A model generated the notes under the pieces. The model was not told the origin of the DNA. It made no database searches and worked only from the letters and a program-made list of their open reading frames with translations. The position numbers and the translations under genes were made by a program. From contig CAZIUL010000035.1 of the NCBI GenBank assembly GCA_964542475.1, forward strand, positions 1-43,007: a DNA stretch of 43,007 bases, written 5' to 3'. This document shows positions 26,559 to 33,655 of this stretch, piece after piece; position 1 is the first letter of the stretch; the number at the start of each line of letters is the position of its first letter. Source of the DNA: CAZIUL01 sp964542475. Its GTDB lineage: Bacteria; Planctomycetota; B15-G4; CAYZWU01.

Positions 26559-27062
26559 ATGGAATACAGTTTTCTCTACAACGGCGACGAGCATTCCGCA
26601 AAGGTCGAAAAGGGCAAGAACGCGTTCAAGGTCGGCATAGGGGACAGGGTGCTCGACGTGAGCGCCTTGATGCTGTCTCCAGGGCTGTTATCCCTGATCA
26701 TCGACGGGCAATCGGTGCTGGCCCACACGGCGCGCGATTGTAACGGCAGCATTGTCTGCATCAACGGCGTTCAGTGGAGCCTTGGAAACGCGGACGCGGA
26801 GGATGACGCTTCAGGAGCGGGCTCGACACAGGGCGGAGACGGTGTAATCAAAACACCCATGCCCGGCAAGATCGTCGAGGTCCATGTTAAGGAGGGGGAC
26901 AGCGTGGAAAAGAACCAGCCGCTCCTGGTGCTCGAAGCAATGAAGATGCAAAGCGACATCATCTCGGATGTGAGCGGCGTGGTAAAAAAGGTACTGTTCA
27001 AGCCCGGGGACCAAGCCAACTTCGGCGAACCACTCGTGGAGATCGAGCCCGCGGACGAGTAG
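26559..27062 (+). CDS. BT-like domain plus biotinyl carrier protein of acyl-CoA carboxylase
   Basis: The 167-residue protein has two parts. Residues 1-75 form a beta-rich stretch resembling the BT domain that docks alpha to beta subunits in acyl-CoA carboxylases. Residues 93-165 are a biotinyl domain with TPMPGKI and the biotinylation site LEAMKM, Lys129. GGAGGT precedes the ATG, which lies 3 bp after the stop of the biotin carboxylase gene. With that gene it makes a two-part alpha subunit. It converges with the sulfatase gene, with only 14 bp between stop codons and a weak GTAG/CTAC hairpin. Confidence 0.92.
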   Translation: MEYSFLYNGDEHSAKVEKGKNAFKVGIGDRVLDVSALMLSPGLLSLIIDGQSVLAHTARDCNGSIVCINGVQWSLGNADAEDDASGAGSTQGGDGVIKTPMPGKIVEVHVKEGDSVEKNQPLLVLEAMKMQSDIISDVSGVVKKVLFKPGDQANFGEPLVEIEPADE

Positions 27063-27076
27063 GCAAGCCAGCTTAT

Positions 27077-29356
27077 CTACTGCTTCAACATTCTCAACAG
27101 CTCTTGGGCCTCCCTGGATGAGGGATTGAGCTCCTTCGCGCGCCTTGCCGCATCCAGGCCCTTCTCATTCCTTATCCCCGCCTTGAGAAACGCCTTCGCC
27201 AGCAGAAAGCTGGAAAGAAAATCTACGGGATGCTGCCGCACCGAAGCCTCCAGGATCTCGATTGCCTCTTTACCCCGACCAAGCTTATCAAGCACGCCCG
27301 CAAGGCTGTGAAACGTATCAGGGTTGTCCCGGTACCTGCTGAGCTCCATCCTGTACTCAGCTTCGGCGCCCCTGTAATCCCTTTCACTCTCGAACGTTTT
27401 CCCAAGGATGTAGTGCGCCTTTTCAGCCGAGGGTTCCAGCTCGATAACACGCCGCGCCTCATCCGCAGCCTCGTGCGCGCGTCGCATGTTTATCAGCACC
27501 ATGGCAAGTGTACAGCGAATCCGTACGGCTCCGGGATCAGCATCAAGGAAACGCCTGCAAAACCGTTCGCATTTCCTGAACGATGCTGTTCTGAAACAGG
27601 TGTCGATCATCTGCTCCAGGGTTTTCATGTTGGAAGGGTCTAGCTCCAAAGACCGCTCGAATGATCTCTTGGCTGCTCCCATTTTCCCGCAGGCTCTCTG
27701 GGCAAGCCCCAGGTTGGCCCAGGCCGTAAAAAGGTCCGGAGCCCTCTCTGTCGCCACGCGAAAAACATCAAGCGCAGCCTCCATGTTGCCTGTTTTCATG
27801 TAAGCAGCACCGAGCGTGAGAGCCGCGTCGATCATTCCGGGCTCCTGCTCAACGATCTTCTCGAGCAGGGAGACAGCACCCGAACTGTTCCCGTCCGACA
27901 TCATGCGTTGTGCAGCGTACAGGTTCCAGAGGAGATCCACCTTCTCCTTGGGGTCCGCAAGCCTTCCCCCACCGGCTGAAGACGCGGTATCCGCCTGTGC
28001 TCCCGTGTAGCCGAGCATGCGGAGCGCCTCAGCGGATCTTGGATCCACATCCCCGGGCTCAGGCCTTTCTTCCGCGCTCGCGCCCAGGCGCGTCATCATC
28101 GCATCCAGGTTTCCTTTCATCTTCCTCGCCACCTCGGGCAGCTCGTGAACGAGGTTTTTGGTTTCCCCGGGATCATCAGCCAGGTCGTAAAGCTCCGGGT
28201 CCGGGGCCAGGATGTACTTGTACCTCCCGGCGCGAATGCTCATCAGCTCGCTCCACCCGTAATGCAGGTTTGGATACCAGGATTCGCTGTATGCGGCAAG
28301 CCCCAGCTTTTTCGTTTTACCTGAAACCAGGGGCATGAGGCTTGTCCCTGCGATGCCGTCCGGCGCGCGAAGCCCGAGCATGTCCAGGATCGTGGGCATT
28401 ACATCAACGAGCCTGACCTGCGACTCGATCGTTTGCGGGGAAAAGCCGGGTGCCTTGATGATGAACGGAACCTGGAGCGTGCTGTCATACACGAAAAGAC
28501 CGTGAAACCGCTCCCTGTGGCTGCCAAGCCCCTCACCGTGGTCGCCGACCAGGATCACCAACGTATCTTGTGAAAGCCCCGTCCGTTCGAGCCCGCCCAG
28601 CAGGCGTCCCACGAGGAAATCCGTGAATGCAACCTCTCCGGAGTATGGGTCGTCCGGATAAAGCGCGCCGAACTTCTTCGGCGGATCATACGGGGCATGC
28701 GGATCGAAAAGGTGCACCCACATGTAAAACGGCGCATCGTTGTTCCGCTCCATCCAGGATAGCGCCTCGTCCACTGTCTCGTCGCCGCGGCGCTGAATGT
28801 TGTCCGGAGACATTACACCGCCTGCCGGGTCAAAATCGAACCGGTCGAAGTATTCATCGAAGCCCTGCGAGATCCCGAAACCCGAGTGGAGCACATATGC
28901 GGAGACAAACCCCGCGGTGCGCCACCCGTTTTCTCGAAGGATCTCAGCCAGCGTAACGCTGCCCTCGGAAAGCTTGAAGCCGATATTGTCACGGACTCCG
29001 TGGGAAGGCGGATAGCTGCCCGTAAAAATGCTGGCATGGGATGGAAGGGTGAGAGGGGCTGTCGCGGTGGCGTTAAGAAAAAGCGCCCCTGCCCTGCCCA
29101 GGCCATCGATCGCGGGCGTATCCGGAGCGTCAGCGCTGTAACATCCCACATAATCAGCCCTGAGCGTGTCAATGGTCATGAGCAGCACATTCATCCGCCC
29201 TTTTGAGCCTTCGCCGGTTCCCGCTTCCTCCTCAGGCGTGGACTGCCGCCCGCAGCCCGTAATGAAAAGTGCTGAAAGAAAGAAGAAGTGAACCACGGAT
29301 GGACACAGATTATCACTGATTAACACGGATAATTTTTTCACGTGGTTTTTTTTCAT
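27077..29356 (-). CDS. Sulfatase-fold lipoprotein with C-terminal TPR repeats
   Basis: The 759-residue protein begins with a signal peptide ending in the lipobox I-T-G-C (Cys35). Its sulfatase/phosphatase domain (about 55-440) has Asp63 in TIDTLRADYVG, the nucleophile loop TLPSHASIFTG with Thr103, and the metal site VGDHGEGLGSHRERFHG. As in the gene at 6884, Thr and His replace the C/S-x-P-S-R of sulfatases, so formylglycine is not formed. Residues about 490-755 contain tandem TPR units (AWANLGLAQRACGKMGAAKRSFERSL and similar). This domain pair is common in Acidobacteriota and Planctomycetota. A role in modifying envelope glycans is likely but unproved. The n-region of the signal peptide (residues 1-24) is encoded by a CCACGGAT repeat copy. 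Confidence 0.8.
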   Translation of the reverse strand: MKKNHVKKLSVLISDNLCPSVVHFFFLSALFITGCGRQSTPEEEAGTGEGSKGRMNVLLMTIDTLRADYVGCYSADAPDTPAIDGLGRAGALFLNATATAPLTLPSHASIFTGSYPPSHGVRDNIGFKLSEGSVTLAEILRENGWRTAGFVSAYVLHSGFGISQGFDEYFDRFDFDPAGGVMSPDNIQRRGDETVDEALSWMERNNDAPFYMWVHLFDPHAPYDPPKKFGALYPDDPYSGEVAFTDFLVGRLLGGLERTGLSQDTLVILVGDHGEGLGSHRERFHGLFVYDSTLQVPFIIKAPGFSPQTIESQVRLVDVMPTILDMLGLRAPDGIAGTSLMPLVSGKTKKLGLAAYSESWYPNLHYGWSELMSIRAGRYKYILAPDPELYDLADDPGETKNLVHELPEVARKMKGNLDAMMTRLGASAEERPEPGDVDPRSAEALRMLGYTGAQADTASSAGGGRLADPKEKVDLLWNLYAAQRMMSDGNSSGAVSLLEKIVEQEPGMIDAALTLGAAYMKTGNMEAALDVFRVATERAPDLFTAWANLGLAQRACGKMGAAKRSFERSLELDPSNMKTLEQMIDTCFRTASFRKCERFCRRFLDADPGAVRIRCTLAMVLINMRRAHEAADEARRVIELEPSAEKAHYILGKTFESERDYRGAEAEYRMELSRYRDNPDTFHSLAGVLDKLGRGKEAIEILEASVRQHPVDFLSSFLLAKAFLKAGIRNEKGLDAARRAKELNPSSREAQELLRMLKQ
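29275..29342 (+). repeat. Polypurine plus CCACGGATGGACACGGAT repeat, copy 3, inside the sulfatase gene
   Basis: A purine run is followed by CCACGGATGGACACAGAT, TATCACTGAT and TAACACGGATAATTTTTTCACG. On the minus strand this is translated as the first part of the sulfatase lipoprotein signal peptide (KKLSVLISDNLCPSVVH). Confidence 0.75.
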
Positions 29357-29508
29357 TCGTTTCCGTTCCCGATTTCCGAGGCAATACCGAGCCTGGTTAA
29401 AATTTTGGTTCATGGCCCATTTCCGGGGAAAGGTTTGAGGCCTAACCGTCCCTACCCGGTCGGGGTGGAATCCAACCCTCCATATCCGTCATTTTTCTAT
29501 CTTCTTCA

Positions 29509-29545
29509 ATCCGTGTTCATCCGTGATTCTCTTTCCTCTTCAATC
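29509..29545 (-). repeat. CCACGGAT repeat, copy 4 (reverse), in the gap after queA
   Basis: ATCCGTGTTCATCCGTGATT followed by a pyrimidine run is the reverse of the other copies. The gap 29357-29549 also holds a CCGTCCCTACCCGGTCGGGG stretch (29447-29466) related to the GGAGGGACGGC elements. No gene is seen here. Confidence 0.65.
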
Positions 29546-29549
29546 CGCG

Positions 29550-30620
29550 TCATGTACAACTCCTTTTGCGCGTCGGATTGTCGCAAATCAGCATGGCATC
29601 TCCATAGGAATAAAACCTGTACCGCTTCCTGACAGCTTCCTGGTAGGCGGCAATGACGTTTTCCCTGCCCGCAAAGGCGCTGACCAGCAGCAGAAGCGAG
29701 GAGCGAGGAAGGTGGAAGTTTGTCAGCAAAAGATCCACCGCTTTGAACCTGTATGGGGGGTAGATGTAGAGGCTGGTCCGCCCTGATGCCGGATGAAATG
29801 AGCCGTCCTCATGGGCAACTGTTTCGAGCACTCTCGCGCTCGTTGTGCCCACAGCAACCACGCGCCCGCCGGAACCTTTGACCATATTCAGGGTTTTCGC
29901 GCTTTTCTCATCGAAAACAAACCGCTCCTCGTGGATCCGGTGGAGCGTTATGTCCTCCTCGCGGATAGGCGCAAAGGTGCCGACTCCCACGTGCAGCGTG
30001 AGCTTCACCAGGATGATCCCCGATTCCACGGCCCGCTCCAGCAGAACGGGCGTGAAGTGAAGCCCGGCTGTTGGCGCAGCCACTGCTCCGGGAATCGCCG
30101 CGTAAACCGTCTGATACCTCTCCCTGTCCAGGTCATCCCTCGCATCCGAAAAACGATCCCGGCTGATGTACTGTGGCAGGGGCATCCGACCGAGCCGGTA
30201 AAGATCCTCAGGAGCGGAAAGGCTGTCGAAACGGACCGACCAGGTTCCTGAGCCGAGATAGGCTCGCATGAGCGCATTCCCTCCGCATTCGAGGTTCAGG
30301 GCCTCACCCTCACGGATACGGGCGCTCGGCCTGGCCAGTGCCTCCCATTCCCCTTCCCGCTTTTGCTCCAGTAGAAACAGCTCAACGAAACCTCCGGAGC
30401 TTCGCCGCGCCTCAACCCTGGCCGGAATCACCTTGGTGTCGTTCATCACAAGCGCATCGCCAGGCTTCAGAAAGGCAAGGGTGTTCTCGAACTGCTCGTG
30501 GCGCAAAGCGCCTGAAACGCGGTCCAGCACCATGAGCTTCGAGGAGCTCCTCTCCTCCGCGGGAACCTGCGCAATCAGCTCTTCTGGAAGGTCATACGAG
30601 TATTCGGATATGGAATGCAT
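29550..30620 (-). CDS. queA: S-adenosylmethionine:tRNA ribosyltransferase-isomerase (QueA)
   Basis: The 356-residue protein has the QueA hallmarks: EYSYDLPEELIAQVPAEER at the start, LMVLDR, GDALVMNDTKVIPAR, AAPTAGLHFTP, TLHVGVGTFAPI with HRIHEERF, the TTSARVLE segment, LLLTNFHLPRSSLLLLVSAFAG, and YGDAMLI at the end. QueA transfers the ribosyl part of S-adenosylmethionine to 7-aminomethyl-7-deazaguanine in tRNA, giving epoxyqueuosine. The ATG at 30620 is preferred; GTG at 30626 is the only nearby alternative, and neither has a strong ribosome site. No other queuosine gene is in the window. Confidence 0.97.
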   Translation of the reverse strand: MHSISEYSYDLPEELIAQVPAEERSSSKLMVLDRVSGALRHEQFENTLAFLKPGDALVMNDTKVIPARVEARRSSGGFVELFLLEQKREGEWEALARPSARIREGEALNLECGGNALMRAYLGSGTWSVRFDSLSAPEDLYRLGRMPLPQYISRDRFSDARDDLDRERYQTVYAAIPGAVAAPTAGLHFTPVLLERAVESGIILVKLTLHVGVGTFAPIREEDITLHRIHEERFVFDEKSAKTLNMVKGSGGRVVAVGTTSARVLETVAHEDGSFHPASGRTSLYIYPPYRFKAVDLLLTNFHLPRSSLLLLVSAFAGRENVIAAYQEAVRKRYRFYSYGDAMLICDNPTRKRSCT

Positions 30621-30678
30621 AGGCACGATTCAAAAAGGCGGGACAGGTTTTTTCAACAAAGTTTTCATAAAGATAAGG

Positions 30679-30694
30679 GCGGTTCGTGAACCGC
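30679..30694. repeat. Palindromic GCGGTTCGTGAACCGC element, copy 2
   Basis: GCGGTTC and GAACCGC are perfectly complementary around GT. It lies directly after the stop of the sigma-factor gene and resembles the element at 7833-7853, including the CACGG that follows. Confidence 0.55.
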
Positions 30695-30698
30695 TCCT

Positions 30699-31394
30699 TC
30701 ACGGCCTACGGCTGTTTTCACTTATCCTGGGTTGCCCTACGGTTCGGGATCGGGATCGGCCGTACGGGCGGCCGGACGGTCGACCCTGCGCGCTGAAAAA
30801 CCCGTTCATCTGTTTCGCGACCTTGCGCCGGGCCCTTCTCAGGCAAGCCGCCACTTCGCTGACACTGATCTGAAGCGCTTCGGAAAGCTCCCTGTATGTC
30901 ATCCCCTCCATTTCGTGGAGCCTCAAGGCTTTGCGTTCCAGCGGCGATATGCTGTCGATTCCAAGCCCGCATGCGTAAAGGATCAGCAGCAGGCATGAGA
31001 TGTTCCGGGAGCTTTCCTCGTGTTCAATCATCATGCGCAGGGGATCGCCGAAGCCGTCGTCATCACGCTCCTCTACCGAGTACAGGCTGACCCACGGCCT
31101 GGCCATGCGCGACCTTGCAGCCTTTTTCACCCTGTTTACCGCCAGCACGCGGATCCAATTGCGAAAAGACGGGCCGCCCTGAAAAGCAAAGCTCCCGGAA
31201 CAGCGGAATATGTCGAAAAAGATGTCGGAGATCAGCTCATTCGGGTCATTCGGACAGCAAAGCCGCCGCGCAACCGCACCCACGAATACGCCCAGCCAAT
31301 CCGCGTTCAGCTCATAAAAAACCCGGAACAGTCTTTCATCCCTTGTCTGATAAAACATCTCCAGGACACGCCCCGAAAGAGCGTCCCGGTCCAT
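30699..31394 (-). CDS. ECF-type sigma factor (divergent)
   Basis: The 231-residue protein has a sigma region 2-like part (NELISDIFFDIFRC ... FRNWIRVLAVNRVKKAARSR) and a region 4-like helix-turn-helix (SPLERKALRLHEMEGMTYRELSEALQISVSEVAACLRRARRKV), as in extracytoplasmic-function sigma factors. Region 2 is weakly conserved. The start at 31394 is chosen because it precedes the first conserved sequence and has GGAAAGG upstream; the reading frame is open to 31595, but that part is translated from the palindromic repeat. The last 25 residues (Arg/Gly/Ser-rich) come from intergenic repeat sequence. No anti-sigma gene is adjacent. Confidence 0.7.
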   Translation of the reverse strand: MDRDALSGRVLEMFYQTRDERLFRVFYELNADWLGVFVGAVARRLCCPNDPNELISDIFFDIFRCSGSFAFQGGPSFRNWIRVLAVNRVKKAARSRMARPWVSLYSVEERDDDGFGDPLRMMIEHEESSRNISCLLLILYACGLGIDSISPLERKALRLHEMEGMTYRELSEALQISVSEVAACLRRARRKVAKQMNGFFSAQGRPSGRPYGRSRSRTVGQPRISENSRRP

Positions 31395-31833
31395 ACGGAG
31401 CCTTTCCTTTTTTTCTTCACCTTCGGAATGCACGACAGCGATCTTCGCGCAGCAGACAAGCCGGCCCGAACGGGCAAGCTCCCGCCTTATCTCTTCAAAG
31501 CGTCTCTTCCCTTTCTGCGGCAAAACCTGTTTCCTCTTTAGCCCGCTTATTTCATACTCTTCGTCGCGAGGTAGCTGTAAACTGTGTTGTGGCAAGGCGC
31601 ATGTCAGGAGACGGCCGCAGGCCTGTTCCTACAGGTTGAGGATCGTCTCCCGGCATGAAACGCAGCATGAGCGCAGTTTACGGTGCCGCAGCAGATGAGT
31701 ATATGCGGGTTAGCCACAATCGAACAGATGTGGAGTAGGAGGTGCAGGGAGGATGGGCATCATTACAGGGAAGTTTTGATTGGAGCCCGGCGTTTTGGAG
31801 AGAAGGCGGGAGGGTCGGGCTAACCCTGACAAG
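31395..31833. other. 439-bp gap holding the second long-palindrome copy
   Basis: The frame of the sigma-factor gene continues through 31395-31595, but the translation is not sigma-like, and 31539-31713 is the repeat. From 31714 to 31833 the sequence is purine-rich (GGAGTAGGAGGTGCAGGGAG and similar); GGTTAGCC (31709-31716) and GGGCTAACC (31817-31825) form a wider inverted pair. No gene is seen. Confidence 0.55.
31539..31713. repeat. Long imperfect palindrome (about 175 bp), copy B
   Basis: Same order as 13249-13426: TAGCCCGCTTATTTCATACT at the left, GATGAGTATATGCGGGTTA at the right, and shared inner stems. The inner stem GCTGTAAACTG/CAGTTTACGGT differs from copy A, yet pairing is kept. Confidence 0.8.
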
Positions 31834-32802
31834 TTAATTGGCTTCTTCCCCCCACTCATCGGAAAACGAGCCTGTTGAATCAATATCATACAAAACCACG
31901 CGGTCACGCCCGGAGTTCTTGGCTTCGTAAAGCGCGTTGTCAGCCGCGTCGATCAGCTGGGAGTGGTTGCTTATCTCCCGGTGGGGACACGAGGCGATGC
32001 CGATGCTGACTGTTATCCTTTGGGGCCTGGCCTCGGGAGGCATACAGAGGCTGCGGTCGTTTCTCACATTTGACAGTATTCTGGCGGCTGTGATCCGGGC
32101 TCCTTCCAAGCCGGTCCTCGGTTGAATTATACCGAACTCCTCCCCCCCGTACCGGCCAATTATATCGGTATCCCTGATGGTCTTGTTGATAAGGGAAGAT
32201 ACCCTCTTGAGCGTACGGTCTCCCACCAGATGGCCGTAGCTGTCGTTGACACGCTTGAAATGATCGATGTCGATCATCATGAACGAAAGGAAAGACTTGT
32301 ATCTTCTGTGCTCATTAAAGGATCTTTTCAGCGCTTCCAGAAAATAAATGCGTGAATATAACCCGGTAAGGTCATCAGTGATGGCCATCTGCTCCAGCTT
32401 GCGTGTCTGAACCTCCAGTTTTTTCTGCAGTCGCTTTTCCTTCAGGCCGCGCTGGACCCTGAGAATCAGCTCCTCGTCATCACACGGCTTGAGGAGATAA
32501 TCGAAAGCCCCAAGGCGCATCGATTGAACGGCTGTTGCAAGGGAACCGTGTCCGGTAATGATTATGAAGATTGTGCCGGGATATTTGCTTCTGACCGCCT
32601 CGAGAAGGGCTATTCCGTCCATGTCCCCCATCACCATGTCCGAAAGAACCAGATCGAAGGTTTCCTTCTCCAAGATCGCAAGGGCATCCCTGCCGTCCCG
32701 GGCCAGGCTGACATCATACCCTTCTTTGATCAGTATACGTCCAAGCTTGACCCTGACGATCTTCTCGTCATCCACCACAAGTATCTTATCCTTGGATACC
32801 AT
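31834..32802 (-). CDS. Response regulator with GGDEF diguanylate cyclase output
   Basis: This 322-residue protein has a receiver domain (residues 5-120) with the acidic pair Asp11/Asp12, phospho-acceptor Asp55 in LVLSDMVMGDMDG, and Lys105 in YLLKP. A GGDEF domain (about 140-300) follows, with the active GGEEF at 219-223 and an inhibitory RxxD site (Arg210-Asp213) five residues before it. It should make cyclic di-GMP when phosphorylated and be held back by its product. The ATG at 32802 follows GAGG. Its partner kinase is not in the window. It lies between two ECF sigma genes. Confidence 0.93.
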   Translation of the reverse strand: MVSKDKILVVDDEKIVRVKLGRILIKEGYDVSLARDGRDALAILEKETFDLVLSDMVMGDMDGIALLEAVRSKYPGTIFIIITGHGSLATAVQSMRLGAFDYLLKPCDDEELILRVQRGLKEKRLQKKLEVQTRKLEQMAITDDLTGLYSRIYFLEALKRSFNEHRRYKSFLSFMMIDIDHFKRVNDSYGHLVGDRTLKRVSSLINKTIRDTDIIGRYGGEEFGIIQPRTGLEGARITAARILSNVRNDRSLCMPPEARPQRITVSIGIASCPHREISNHSQLIDAADNALYEAKNSGRDRVVLYDIDSTGSFSDEWGEEAN

Positions 32803-32892
32803 GGGCTGCCTCAAGGATCGAAAGCTGTTTTCGTATCTGCCTAGTGATAAATAAGATACTTGAAAAGCAGGGAAAACGCAAAGGAAAGTTCA

Positions 32893-32927
32893 GGGAGAGA
32901 AGAAGAAGAGAACCACGGATGGATACT
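32893..32927 (+). repeat. Polypurine plus CCACGGATGG repeat, copy 5 (short)
   Basis: GGAGAGAAGAAGAAGAGAA leads into CCACGGATGGATAC, ending at the stop of the next minus-strand gene. Confidence 0.65.
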
Positions 32928-33537
32928 AACAATTATCCTCGCCGCTTCCCCATTCCCTCACCACTCCATCTTTAAGAGCGCCGGCCAGCATCCTCCTGGC
33001 GCGGAACAACCTTACCTTGACGTTTCCTTCCGGCAGGTTCACTCTCTTGGCTATTTTGGCGATAGGTCTCCACTTACGGTATCTCAGCTCGAAAACTTCG
33101 CGGTAAATGGGCGGAAGGCTCTGCACCAGCGCCCAGAGCCTTTTCACCTTTTCCCTGGCTTCCTCCTTCTCTTCGAGATCCATCAGGATCACGTCGATGC
33201 CAGGGGAGCATTCAGGATCAGGATGTACGCTTTCTAGATAAGTAATCACCTTCTTCTTGGCTGAACGGTTACGAAGCCAGTCCACTACAACATGGTAAGC
33301 AATCCTGAAAAGCCAGTTTTTGACCTTTTCAGGGGTTTCGAGGCTGGACACGGATCTGCAAGCCCTGTACATGGCTTCCTGGCAGAGATCCTCGGCAACA
33401 TGATAATCCCGCGTCCGCCTGTATATGTACTTGACCAGGTCTTTCCTCAACGACGAGGCAGCTTCCTCGAAGGATCTCCTCAAACCTTCATCGGCTCTTA
33501 ATGTGGCTGTTTCGGCATCAAATCTCTTCCGGGCCAT
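32926..33537 (-). CDS. ECF sigma factor
   Basis: The 203-residue protein has a typical ECF sigma region 2 (YRRTRDYHVAEDLCQEAMYRACRS, then VKNWLFRIAYHVVVDWLRNRSAKKK) and region 4 (LPPIYREVFELRYRKWRPIAKIAKRVNLPEGNVKVRLFRARRMLAGAL). It directs RNA polymerase to a specific promoter set, often in response to envelope signals. GGGAGG precedes the ATG. No anti-sigma gene is adjacent, so control may be by other means or from elsewhere. The C-terminus ends in DNC a few bases before a CCACGGAT repeat copy. Confidence 0.92.
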   Translation of the reverse strand: MARKRFDAETATLRADEGLRRSFEEAASSLRKDLVKYIYRRTRDYHVAEDLCQEAMYRACRSVSSLETPEKVKNWLFRIAYHVVVDWLRNRSAKKKVITYLESVHPDPECSPGIDVILMDLEEKEEAREKVKRLWALVQSLPPIYREVFELRYRKWRPIAKIAKRVNLPEGNVKVRLFRARRMLAGALKDGVVREWGSGEDNC

Positions 33538-33655
33538 TCATCCTCCCAAACAGGTGCGGTTGATTCGAAAGGGCAGTAATGAATAATCCCGAAGGGGGAC
33601 GGGCATGCCACGAAATCGTTTTTTTTGGTGGGGATCGGCGATCGAAAAGGGCGGG

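Noticed and set aside
26545..26570. Frameshift joining the biotin carboxylase and biotinyl genes
   Set aside because: Stop and start are 3 bases apart in a way that allows two proteins; a ribosome site GGAGGT precedes the second, and both are complete by domain.
27063..27076. Terminator between the converging carboxylase and sulfatase genes
   Set aside because: Only a weak GTAG/CTAC pair is visible, with no T-run; the gap is too short for a normal intrinsic terminator.
31710..31907. Small minus-strand frame after the GGDEF gene
   Set aside because: It overlaps the end of the response-regulator gene in another frame and has no ribosome site or domain.
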